Below, piece after piece: positions 9,301 to 18,808 of a stretch of 51,194 nucleotides of DNA; positions within the stretch are counted from its first letter, which is position 1, and every line of letters starts with the position of its first letter. The notes below the pieces were generated by a model. The model was not told where the DNA came from. It saw only the letters and a program-made list of their open reading frames with translations, and searched no databases. The DNA is from CAZART01 sp964487555 (GTDB lineage: Bacteria; Bacteroidota; Rhodothermia; Rhodothermales; VXPQ01). Made by a program: the position numbers and the translations under genes. The stretch is taken from the NCBI GenBank assembly GCA_964487555.1, contig CAZART010000024.1:1-51194 (forward strand), in the 5' to 3' direction.

Positions 9301-10404
9301 ATGCTCCCTCAGAAACTCTCATTGCCTGCTCTCCGGGTCTCGTGCTTACTTATCGCCGCGCTGCTTACGGCCTGCGGTGAAGAGCCGGAGGAAACCGGTG
9401 ACGCCCCATCCGGGTCGGTCCACGTGCTGACGGAATTTTTCGAAACCGAGCGAGATACCCTGGACAACGTCGACTCGCCGTCCATATGGCACGGCCCCGA
9501 CGATCAGCACTGGGTGATCACGACGGCCAAAGAAGCGCACGTGCTGCTCGTTCACGAAGGCGCTACGGGAGAGCTTCTGCAGCGGGTGGGTGGAGAAGGC
9601 ACCGAGCCGGGGATGTTGAACCGCCCGAACGGCATCGCGACCATCGACGACCTGGCGATCGTCGTGGAACGAGACAATCAGCGCGTACAGGTCTTCCGGT
9701 TGCCCAATTTCGATTTCGTCGGATTTGTTGGCGAGGACCGTTTGAAGCTGCCGTACGGTCTGGCGGTCGTTTCGAGCGAGCCGGGCCGATACGATCTCTA
9801 CGTCACAGATAACTATGAAGACGCCTCCGAGCAGATTCCACCGGATAGCCTGCTCGGCGAACGTGTGCAGCATTTTCGTTTTTCGATCGAGAACGGGAGC
9901 CTGTCCTCCGAACATGTCCGGTCGATCGGACCGACATCCGGCGACGGAAGACTGCGCGTCGTCGAGTCCATCTTTGCGGATGCGGAAAACGATCGCCTCC
10001 TGATCGCGGAAGAAGAGGACGAACGCTCGCACATCAAAGTTTTCACGATGAGCGGCGAGTTCACCGGCGAGATGATCGATCAGCAGTACTTCCCAAATCA
10101 AGCCGAGGGCATCGCACTGTACGCATGTGATGACGGGAATGGATACTGGATCTCCACGGATCAGGGCAAATCCTCAAACACATTCCATGTATTTGACCGG
10201 CAAAGTCTCGAACACATAGGATCCTTCTCCGGTGAAACCACGATGAACACGGACGGTATCGCGTTGACGCAAAGGGGATTCGGCCCTTTCCCCAGCGGCG
10301 CCTTCTATGCCGTTCACGACGACCAGAGCATTGCCGCATTTTCTTGGGAAGAAATCGCCCACGCCCTGGAACTTCGTACGAATTGCATACGGCCTGGTGG
10401 ATAG
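9301..10404 (+). CDS. beta-propeller phytase-like lipoprotein
   Basis: The protein has 367 residues and a lipoprotein signal ending in LTAC (Cys about 22). From memory, several stretches align with Bacillus 3-phytases of the beta-propeller class: DSPSIWH for DDPAIWV, LLIAEEEDE for LYIAEEDE, AEGIALYACDDGNGYWISTDQGKSSNTFH (in part) for the IEGLTIYY...SSQGNSSY blade, and TDGIALTQRGFGPFPSGAFYAVHDDQS near the C-terminus. Such enzymes need Ca2+ and remove alternate phosphates from phytate, leaving an inositol trisphosphate. The stretch with the phosphate-binding Arg in Bacillus (LNNVDLRYDF) reads LNRPNGIATIDD here, so the active site is divergent and activity on phytate is not certain. The AGGAGG at 9275-9280 is 20 nt from the ATG, too far for a normal ribosome site. 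Last gene of the receptor operon. Confidence 0.8.
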   Translation: MLPQKLSLPALRVSCLLIAALLTACGEEPEETGDAPSGSVHVLTEFFETERDTLDNVDSPSIWHGPDDQHWVITTAKEAHVLLVHEGATGELLQRVGGEGTEPGMLNRPNGIATIDDLAIVVERDNQRVQVFRLPNFDFVGFVGEDRLKLPYGLAVVSSEPGRYDLYVTDNYEDASEQIPPDSLLGERVQHFRFSIENGSLSSEHVRSIGPTSGDGRLRVVESIFADAENDRLLIAEEEDERSHIKVFTMSGEFTGEMIDQQYFPNQAEGIALYACDDGNGYWISTDQGKSSNTFHVFDRQSLEHIGSFSGETTMNTDGIALTQRGFGPFPSGAFYAVHDDQSIAAFSWEEIAHALELRTNCIRPGG

Positions 10405-10549
10405 AACAAAAGTATGCGGATACCACAATTTCGCCGTGACGAAACGGGCTGTCTACATTGAGGCGTGCGGACTCGGATACTGAGCGACGCTCGATCCCAT
10501 CCCTTCTGGCCCCGCGGCTTCCGATTTCTTTTGTGGCGGCGAGCAGGAC

Positions 10550-10578
10550 TTGACTGGTGCACTGTAAAGATGTATTGT
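10550..10578 (+). promoter_or_regulatory. promoter of the lacI-iol operon (-35 TTGACT, -10 TATTGT)
   Basis: TTGACT (10550-10555), 17-bp spacer, TATTGT (10573-10578). Box spacing, -10 sequence and the 2-bp distance to the operator are the same as in the receptor promoter (822-850). The spacer sequences differ, so the similarity is not simply a recent copy of the whole region. Confidence 0.75.
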
Positions 10579-10580
10579 TA

Positions 10581-10594
10581 TGCACACGTGTGCA
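10581..10594. promoter_or_regulatory. LacI-family operator of the lacI-iol operon
   Basis: TGCACACGTGTGCA is a perfect 14-bp palindrome, identical to the core of the operator at 851-868. It lies directly behind the -10 box and about 65 bp before the lacI ATG. Autoregulation of lacI and control of the iol genes behind it are the natural reading. The inducer is probably inositol or a degradation intermediate, which is inferred. Confidence 0.8.
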
Positions 10595-10658
10595 ACCGGA
10601 GAGACCCGCGCCCCTCCTGGCTCTGCGAAGATGCACAGCGCAACACTCCAAAAACTCA

Positions 10659-11705
10659 ATGGAGACCGTGGCCAAAAATCGCGTATCCATCAAGGACATC
10701 GCCGATGCAGCCGGTGTATCGCATTCCACCGTATCTCGCGCACTGAACGACAGCCCGCTCATCAGCGAGCCCACAAGGACGCGCATTCAGCGGCTCGCGG
10801 AAGAGATGGGCTATACGCCCGATGCCGTCGCGCAGAGCCTGCAGACACGCCGCACGCACATTATCGGCCTCGTCGTCGCATCCATCGGCGATCCCTTTTT
10901 TGCAGACCTCGTGGAAGGTGTCGAGAAGGTGGCCCGCCCTGCCGGATTCAGCGTGTTCCTGAATTCGTCCCACAACGATCCAAATCAAGAAATCCAGGTG
11001 ATCGAGACCTTTCACCGCCAGCGCGTGGACGGAATTCTCGTGGCGTCGTCACGGATCGGGTCGAATCACATCGAGCGGCTCGCCCGTATTAACGTCCCGG
11101 TCGTCCTCGTAAACAGCCAGGCCGAAGGAGAACATGACTTCCTCCACTCCATCGCGGTCGACGATCGCATCGGCGCGCGCCGGGCCGTCGAACATCTCAT
11201 CGAATTAGGTCACCGGCGGGTTGCGTATATCGGCGTCACGAACCGGCCGAAATCCAACAAGCGGCGGCTCCGCGGCTATTATGATGCGTTCGAGGCCGCC
11301 GGCATGGAGGCGGATCCGGCATGCATTCGTATCGTCGACCTCAATCCTTCGCTCGAAGACGGCGACGCGCTGGCCGGCAAACAGGCGGCAACGCACCTTA
11401 TCGGCGCGGGCGCCACTGCCATTTTTTGCTACAATGACATGGTTGCCGTCGGCGCCCTCCTCGCCTGCAGAGAGGCCGGCGTCGCCGTTCCGGACGACGT
11501 GAGCATTATCGGCTTCGACGATATCGATCTGGCCCGCTATGTTCATCCGGCGCTCACTACGGTTTCTCAGCCGAAGCAGCAGATGGGAAGCATCGCCATG
11601 CAGATGGTCGTCGACCTGCTCGAGCATAAACTCGTCTCGAACCAGATCATCGAGCCGATCTTGATGCAGCGCCAGAGTACAAAGCCCTACGAGGGCGCCT
11701 CATGA
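10659..11705 (+). CDS. LacI-family transcriptional repressor, likely regulator of inositol/phytate use
   Basis: The protein has 348 residues, the usual LacI-family length. Residues 9-30 (VSIKDIADAAGVSHSTVSRALN) are the helix-turn-helix, followed by the hinge (PDAVAQSLQTRRT, about 53-65) and a periplasmic-binding-protein-like sensor domain with ASIGDPFFADLVEGVE, RVDGILVASS, ARRAVEHLIELGHRRVAYIG and VSIIGFDDIDLARY. The ATG at 10659 starts just before the HTH; the frame is open further upstream but runs into the operator. The stop overlaps the iolG start (ATGA), so the regulator is the first gene of the iol operon. The matching palindromes before this gene and before the receptor gene make it the likely common regulator of both operons. 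Confidence 0.92.
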   Translation: METVAKNRVSIKDIADAAGVSHSTVSRALNDSPLISEPTRTRIQRLAEEMGYTPDAVAQSLQTRRTHIIGLVVASIGDPFFADLVEGVEKVARPAGFSVFLNSSHNDPNQEIQVIETFHRQRVDGILVASSRIGSNHIERLARINVPVVLVNSQAEGEHDFLHSIAVDDRIGARRAVEHLIELGHRRVAYIGVTNRPKSNKRRLRGYYDAFEAAGMEADPACIRIVDLNPSLEDGDALAGKQAATHLIGAGATAIFCYNDMVAVGALLACREAGVAVPDDVSIIGFDDIDLARYVHPALTTVSQPKQQMGSIAMQMVVDLLEHKLVSNQIIEPILMQRQSTKPYEGAS

Positions 11706-12751
11706 ATCGCGACCTCAACATCGCCGTGATCGGGTTCGGGCGGATGGGCAAGATCTACGCCCAGACGATCGACGAGATGCAGGGGGCTCGGTTGTTTGCC
11801 GTCGCGACGACGGCGCTCGCTTCGGAGGGCGATATGGTGGCGGCGTACGACGTACCCCACGTCTTCGACAATGCACCGGAAGCCTTCGCGCTCGACGCGG
11901 TCGACGCCGTGGTTATCGCGACGCCGACGAGCACGCACTGCGAACTCGTGCTGGAAGCGGCGGCCGCTCGGAAGGCCATTTTCTGTGAAAAGCCGATGGC
12001 ACTTTCGCTGGAGGATTCTCGGCGCATGTTAGATGCCGTCGAGGACGGCGGCGCGGTCCTCCAGGTCGGATTCATGCGCCGATACGATCCTCCATACGTT
12101 GAGGCGAAAGCCTTGATCGAAGCCGGCACAATCGGCCGTCCGGTCACGTTCAAAGGTGTCGGCCGCGACCCGTTCTGTCCACGGCCCGAATTCGCCGATC
12201 CGGCCCACAGCGGAGGACTCATCTTGGACATGGGCATTCACGACATGGACCTCGCCCGCTGGCTGATGAACGCAGAAGTAGAGCGCGTAACGGCAGAGGG
12301 TACCACGATGGTGTGTTCCGATCTGAAGGCCGTCGGTGACCTCGACAACGCCGTCATCAACCTGCGATTCGAAAACGGCGCCATCGGAAACGTGGAGGTG
12401 AGCCGAAATGCCTTCTATGGCTACGACATACGAACGGAGGTGCTCGGTTCGAAAGCCGCCGTTCGCGTCGGAGGCGACGAGCTCGGCCCTCGCCTCCTCC
12501 TCTTACCGGATCTCGAGTCCGACGGTGACGAATTCTACCTTCTTCACCGCTTCGGAACCGCTTACCGCGAACAGATACGAGATTTTGTAACCTGCGTCCG
12601 CGGCGGCCGCCCTCCGAGATGCACGGGAGCAGATGCCCTCGCTGCTTTTGAGATCAGCCTTGCAGCAACCTATGCCGCGCAGACCGGCGAGCCGGTAACG
12701 CTCGAAGCGGTCCGCTCCGGTTGGACTCCAACCACAAAAATCACTCGATGA
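11702..12751 (+). CDS. iolG: inositol 2-dehydrogenase (Gfo/Idh/MocA family)
   Basis: The protein has 349 residues. It should oxidise myo-inositol to 2-keto-myo-inositol with NAD+, the first cytoplasmic step of the pathway. The Rossmann motif AVIGFGRMG lies at residues 8-16, CEKPMAL at 95-101 (Lys97 is the family catalytic lysine), and GGLILDMGIHDMDLARW supplies the Asp/His pair of the active site. The C-terminal domain has the usual LRFENGAIGNVEVSR strand. The ATG overlaps the lacI stop, and its own stop overlaps the iolB start (ATGATG). A second gene of the same family (24361-25377) could be a true paralogue for another inositol isomer, so the exact isomer used by this copy is open. Confidence 0.88.
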   Translation: MNRDLNIAVIGFGRMGKIYAQTIDEMQGARLFAVATTALASEGDMVAAYDVPHVFDNAPEAFALDAVDAVVIATPTSTHCELVLEAAAARKAIFCEKPMALSLEDSRRMLDAVEDGGAVLQVGFMRRYDPPYVEAKALIEAGTIGRPVTFKGVGRDPFCPRPEFADPAHSGGLILDMGIHDMDLARWLMNAEVERVTAEGTTMVCSDLKAVGDLDNAVINLRFENGAIGNVEVSRNAFYGYDIRTEVLGSKAAVRVGGDELGPRLLLLPDLESDGDEFYLLHRFGTAYREQIRDFVTCVRGGRPPRCTGADALAAFEISLAATYAAQTGEPVTLEAVRSGWTPTTKITR

Positions 12752-13647
12752 TGCAGTATACTACCGACAACCTGGTCATCCGCGCCGACGGGCGACGCGG
12801 CGACGGCGTCCTCGTCGAGGTCGACCCGCATAGAGCCGGTTGGGACTACATCCATTTTCAGGCACGTCGACTTACCGCCGGGATGTCGTGGACGCATGAG
12901 ACGACAGCTTACGAAATGGCCATCGTGGTACTCTCCGGCACCGTAGACGTCGATTCGTCCAGAGGATCGTGGCCGGGACTGGGCACACGCTCCAGCGTGT
13001 TCGACGGGCCGCCGCACGCCGTCTACCTTCCTCGAGGCACGAGCTTCACCGTAACGGCCGAGACCGACGCAGAGTTCGCCGTCGCGCGGGTACCCACGGA
13101 CGAGGATCATGCCGCTCGCCCTATCACGCCCGACGACGTTCCCGTGGAAATTCGGGGCGGCGACAATGCGACGCGCCAGATCAACGGCATCATCCCACCC
13201 GGCTTCGACTGCCACCGCCTCGTCGTCGTGGAGGTCTACACGCCGAGCGGAGGATGGTCGAGCTATCCGCCCCACAAACACGACATCCACAAGGTCGATG
13301 ACGACGGCAATGTGATCGAAGCCGACCTCGAAGAGATCTATTATTACAGGATCGATAAGCCCCACGGCTACGCCTATCAGCGCGTGTATACGGATCCTGA
13401 ATCGCCGCTGCATCGCGCAGGCAGTCCGATCGATGCGCTCGTCCTTGCCCGCCATAACGACATCGTGCTGGTACCCGAAGGGTATCATCCCGTCGTCAGT
13501 CCGCCCGGCTACACCACGTACTATTTGAACGTGCTCGCGGGCAGCGCGCAATCCCTCGCCAATAGTGACGACCCCCAGTATTCCTGGGTCAAGGACTCAT
13601 ACACCAGCCGAAATCCTGCCATTCCCCTCTACGAGGTGCCCGCGTGA
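12748..13647 (+). CDS. iolB: 5-deoxy-glucuronate isomerase
   Basis: The protein has 299 residues. IolB converts 5-deoxy-D-glucuronate to 2-deoxy-5-keto-D-gluconate. The double-cupin KduI/IolB fold is seen in HFQARRLTAGMSWTHETTAYEMAIVVLSGTVDV and, in the second cupin, in the metal-binding YPPHKHD motif, followed by ADLEEIYYYRIDKPHGYAYQRVY and EGYHPVVSPPGY. The start at 12748 (ATGATG) overlaps the iolG stop, which agrees with tight operon packing; the frame extends nine codons upstream to a TTG inside iolG. The stop overlaps the iolC start (GTGA). Confidence 0.93.
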   Translation: MMQYTTDNLVIRADGRRGDGVLVEVDPHRAGWDYIHFQARRLTAGMSWTHETTAYEMAIVVLSGTVDVDSSRGSWPGLGTRSSVFDGPPHAVYLPRGTSFTVTAETDAEFAVARVPTDEDHAARPITPDDVPVEIRGGDNATRQINGIIPPGFDCHRLVVVEVYTPSGGWSSYPPHKHDIHKVDDDGNVIEADLEEIYYYRIDKPHGYAYQRVYTDPESPLHRAGSPIDALVLARHNDIVLVPEGYHPVVSPPGYTTYYLNVLAGSAQSLANSDDPQYSWVKDSYTSRNPAIPLYEVPA

Positions 13648-14651
13648 GTGCGTTCGACCTCCTCGCCATGGGCCGCTCCTCGATCGACCTGTACGCCAAT
13701 GACGTTGGGTCACCGTTCGAGGAGATCAAGAGCTTTGCCGCCTACGTCGGCGGCTCGCCGACGAACATCAGCGTGGGCGCGAACCGGCTTGGCCTCAAGA
13801 CCGCCCTGCTCACGGCGTTCGGAGAAGATCCTGTAGGCGATTTCCTGTTCACGTTTCTAAAGGATGAAGGGGTCGAGACGCGCTTCATCCCGCGGAAGCC
13901 GGGACGTCGCACCAGTGCCGTCGTTCTCGGAATCGAGCCGCCCGACCGATTTCCGCTGGTTTATTACCGGGACAACTGCGCCGACATCGAATTGACGATC
14001 GACGACGTTCTCGCGGCGCCCATCGACGACGCGAGCGTTTTCGAATTCGCGGGTACCAATCTGAGCAAGGACCCGAGTCGCAGCTCGACGCTTTTTGCGG
14101 CGGAACGGGTGCGAGCGAGCGGCGGAAAGGTCGTCTTCGATCTGGATTTCAGGCCCGATCAATGGCACGATGCCCGGGCGTTCGGCGTCGCGGCGCGAGC
14201 GGCCGCGCGGCTCGTCGACGTCGTGCTGGGCACGCAGGACGAGATCAAGGCGTCCGTACTAAGCGACCCGACGCAAGTATCGGTCACGCATTCGCAGGTC
14301 TCCGACACCCGGGTCGGCGGCGACGTCGAAGCGGCCGTCGCGACGCTCCTGCAGCTCGGCCCCGATGCCGTAGTCGAGAAGCGCGGACCCGACGGCGCGC
14401 GCATCCACGTGGCAGACGGCTCGCGCATCGAGGCCCCGGGCTTTCCGGTAGACGTATACAACATTCTCGGCGCCGGCGATGCGTTCGCCGCGGGCTTCCT
14501 GTATGGCTATGTAAATGGATGGGATTGGCGGCGATCCGCACGCCTGGGCAACGCCTGCGGTGCAATTGTCGTGACGGCGCACGGCTGCGCCAACTTCATG
14601 CCGACCTATGAGCAGGTGATGGACTTCGCGGACGAACGGGGTGGACTGTAG
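13644..14651 (+). CDS. iolC: 5-dehydro-2-deoxygluconokinase (PfkB family)
   Basis: The protein has 335 residues. It should phosphorylate 2-deoxy-5-keto-gluconate at O-6 with ATP. PfkB signature 1 is seen in YVGGSPTNISVGANRLG (about residues 34-50) and signature 2, with the catalytic Asp, in ILGAGDAFAAGFLYG (about 273-287). The GTG start overlaps the iolB stop. In some bacteria IolC is fused to the DKGP aldolase (IolJ-like DUF2090); this protein ends right after the kinase domain, so no fusion is present. The aldolase that should follow it in the pathway is not found in the window. Confidence 0.93.
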   Translation: MSAFDLLAMGRSSIDLYANDVGSPFEEIKSFAAYVGGSPTNISVGANRLGLKTALLTAFGEDPVGDFLFTFLKDEGVETRFIPRKPGRRTSAVVLGIEPPDRFPLVYYRDNCADIELTIDDVLAAPIDDASVFEFAGTNLSKDPSRSSTLFAAERVRASGGKVVFDLDFRPDQWHDARAFGVAARAAARLVDVVLGTQDEIKASVLSDPTQVSVTHSQVSDTRVGGDVEAAVATLLQLGPDAVVEKRGPDGARIHVADGSRIEAPGFPVDVYNILGAGDAFAAGFLYGYVNGWDWRRSARLGNACGAIVVTAHGCANFMPTYEQVMDFADERGGL

Positions 14652-14697
14652 GACGTGAACCGTGGGGGACGTTCTGGCGCAAACGTGCGCAGGATGT

Positions 14698-14745
14698 GGA
14701 AAGCTCTGACGCTGTGCGAAAGGAAAGCTCTGACGCTGAGCGAAA
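14698..14745 (+). repeat. 24-bp tandem duplication before iolD
   Basis: Two adjacent 24-bp copies, 14698-14721 and 14722-14745, differ at a single base (T or A at position 17). Both begin GGAAAGCTCTGACGCTG and end GCGAAA. They lie in the 128-bp iolC-iolD spacer, 35 bp before the iolD ATG. The unit length keeps the reading frame open, so the frame could also be read from an ATG at 14696, but the family start is at 14780. Confidence 0.85.
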
Positions 14746-14779
14746 GGCAAACAATAACGCGGAACGACGAAGAACCGAC

Positions 14780-16687
<1,908 letters not shown>

Positions 16688-16691
16688 CCCG

Positions 16692-17660
16692 ATGAAGAAC
16701 ATCACCCTATTCATTCTGCTTGCGTTCGTTGCCATCAGCGGCTGCACCCGTGCGTCCAGCGACGGAGGGGACGACGAACGACGGACGCTGCGGATCGTCT
16801 TCGTGACCCACGGCCAGGCCTCCGATCCTTTCTGGAATGTCGTGCAGAACGGCGCTCGACAGGCCGCGGCCGACGTGGGCGCCCGCGTCGAATACCAGGC
16901 TCCTGAGTCCTTCGACATGGTCGCCATGTCGCAGCTCATCGATGCGACCGTCGCCTCATCACCAGACGGGCTCGTCATCAGCATGCCCGACGCCGACGCG
17001 CTGGGCGGAGCGGTTGGAAAGGCGGTCGCGGCGGGCATTCCGGTCGTGTCCATCAATTCGGGCTACGACGTGGCAAAGGAGCTCGGCATTATGGCCCACG
17101 TGGGCCAGACCGAATACGAAGCCGGGTACGGCGGGGGCGAACGGCTCGGCGAGGCGGGTGTAACCCATGCGCTCTGCGTCAATATGGAGGTCGGAAACAC
17201 CGCCCTTGACCTCCGCTGCCAGGGCGTCGCCGACGCGCTGCGCGAGTCCGGCGCCACATCCGAGGTGCTGTCGGTGGATATGGGCGATCCCACCGAATCC
17301 CAACAACGCATCCAGGCGGCACTGTCATCCAAAACCGAGATCGACGGCATCATCACGCTCGGACCGACGAGTGCGCTGCCCGCAATCCGGGCCCTGCGCT
17401 CGGCGGATCTGCTGGGCGAGATGACGTTTGCCACATTCGACGTTTCCCCGGAGATCCTCGACGCGATTGAGGCCGGGGAGATCCTATTCGCCATCGATCA
17501 GCAGCCCTATTTGCAGGGCTATCTGCCGGTCACCGTCATTGCCTTGTTCTTGAGAAATGAGAACATAATAGCCAATGACGTGCTCCGCACCGGGCCGGGC
17601 TTCGTCACACGAGACAACGTCGAACGCTTGCAGGAGCTGACCCTCGCCGGCACACGATAA
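16692..17660 (+). CDS. sugar/inositol ABC transporter substrate-binding lipoprotein
   Basis: The protein has 322 residues and a lipoprotein signal ending in ISGC (Cys18). The rest is a periplasmic-binding protein of the ribose/inositol type (Peripla_BP_4): RIVFVTHGQASDPFWNVVQNGARQAA, DGLVISMPDADALGGAVGKAVAAGIPVVSINSG and FAIDQQPYLQGYLPV, a stretch typical of the family. GGAG at 16681-16684 lies 7 nt before the ATG, and the start is 4 nt after the iolD stop. It should deliver myo-inositol to the permease encoded next. The substrate is inferred from the operon, since IbpA-type inositol binders are close relatives of ribose binders. Confidence 0.9.
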   Translation: MKNITLFILLAFVAISGCTRASSDGGDDERRTLRIVFVTHGQASDPFWNVVQNGARQAAADVGARVEYQAPESFDMVAMSQLIDATVASSPDGLVISMPDADALGGAVGKAVAAGIPVVSINSGYDVAKELGIMAHVGQTEYEAGYGGGERLGEAGVTHALCVNMEVGNTALDLRCQGVADALRESGATSEVLSVDMGDPTESQQRIQAALSSKTEIDGIITLGPTSALPAIRALRSADLLGEMTFATFDVSPEILDAIEAGEILFAIDQQPYLQGYLPVTVIALFLRNENIIANDVLRTGPGFVTRDNVERLQELTLAGTR

Positions 17661-17764
17661 AATGGGGATCGTTCGATAGCTGCCGTGCCAGGTGCGCCGC
17701 AGCCTGCAAAACGGATCACTTTGAGCTGTAATTCCAACAATCGCTGAACTGCACTCGTCGTGCA

Positions 17765-18808
17765 ATGAGTAGCGCCATCAAAACCGACGAACGCGTGCTG
17801 CAGACGTCCGTGCTGCGCCGCCTTATCGCACGGCCCGAGCTGGGAGCCGTAGCCGGCGCGGTGGTCGTCTGGGCGTTTTTTGCGATCGTGGCGGGTGATC
17901 GCGGATTTCTGACCCTCGGAGGCACGGCGACCTACCTCGAGGTCTCCGCCGAACTCGGCATCCTCGCCATCGCCGTGGCACTCCTGATGATCGGTGGCGA
18001 ATTCGACCTTTCAGTAGGGTCGATGATTGGTGCGAGCGGAATGCTGCTGACGCTGCTGTCGGTGCATTACGCATGGCCGCTCTGGGCGGCCTTCATTGCG
18101 GTACTGCTGTTTGCCGTCGCCGCCGGTCTCTTTAACGGATATCTCGTTATCCGCACGGGTCTCCCATCGTTCATCGTCACGCTCGCGACACTCTTCATCT
18201 TTCGCGGATTGACCATCGGCGTGACGCGGCTCGTCGCAGGGCGGACGCAGGTGGGGGGGCTTTCGCGCCTGTCCGGCTACGACGTGGCGCATGCCATCTT
18301 CGCCAGTGAGATCACCGTCGGAGGCGCAGACTTTCCGGTGTCGATCCTCTGGTGGATTGTGTTGGCGGTTCTTGCCACCTGGCTGCTGCGCCGAACATCC
18401 TTCGGCAATTGGATCTATGGCGTCGGCGGCGACGCGAATGCCGCCCGCAACTCGGGCGTGCCGGTGCAGCGCGTGAAAGTGACGCTCTTCATTCTGACGG
18501 CGGTTGCCGCAAGCCTCGTCGGTGTAATCCAGGCCGTCGAATTCACGGGCGCCGACGTGCTGCGCGGCGAGCTACGCGAGTTCTTCGCGATCATCGTCGT
18601 CGTCATCGGCGGAACACTCCTGACCGGCGGCTATGGATCGGCCATCGGTGCGATCTTCGGCGCGCTGATCTTCGGGATGGTTCGCCAGGGCATCGTTTTC
18701 ACCGGCGTCGATGCCGACTGGTTTCAGGTTTTTCTCGGGGGAATGCTGCTGCTGGCGGTGCTTATAAATAACTGGGTGCGGCGAAGGGCTATGGAGGTGG
18801 GGCGATGA
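17765..18808 (+). CDS. sugar/inositol ABC transporter permease (RbsC/BPD_transp_2 type)
   Basis: The protein has 347 residues and eight to ten hydrophobic segments. Family landmarks are ELGILAIAVALLMIGGEFDLSVGSMIGASGM, FNGYLVIRTGLPSFIVTLATLFIFRGL, NWIYGVGGDANAARNSGVPV (the coupling-loop region) and GAIFGALIFGMVRQGI. It forms the inner-membrane channel of the importer encoded by 16692-19701. A 104-bp spacer separates it from the binding-protein gene and ends in an inverted repeat (17750-17764) directly before the ATG. The stop overlaps the ATP-binding gene (ATGA). Confidence 0.92.
   Translation: MSSAIKTDERVLQTSVLRRLIARPELGAVAGAVVVWAFFAIVAGDRGFLTLGGTATYLEVSAELGILAIAVALLMIGGEFDLSVGSMIGASGMLLTLLSVHYAWPLWAAFIAVLLFAVAAGLFNGYLVIRTGLPSFIVTLATLFIFRGLTIGVTRLVAGRTQVGGLSRLSGYDVAHAIFASEITVGGADFPVSILWWIVLAVLATWLLRRTSFGNWIYGVGGDANAARNSGVPVQRVKVTLFILTAVAASLVGVIQAVEFTGADVLRGELREFFAIIVVVIGGTLLTGGYGSAIGAIFGALIFGMVRQGIVFTGVDADWFQVFLGGMLLLAVLINNWVRRRAMEVGR

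Noticed and set aside
12670..13551. Long minus-strand open frame of 293 codons opposite iolB
   Set aside because: Antisense shadow of a well-supported iolB gene; composition is His/Arg/Val-rich with no family resemblance.
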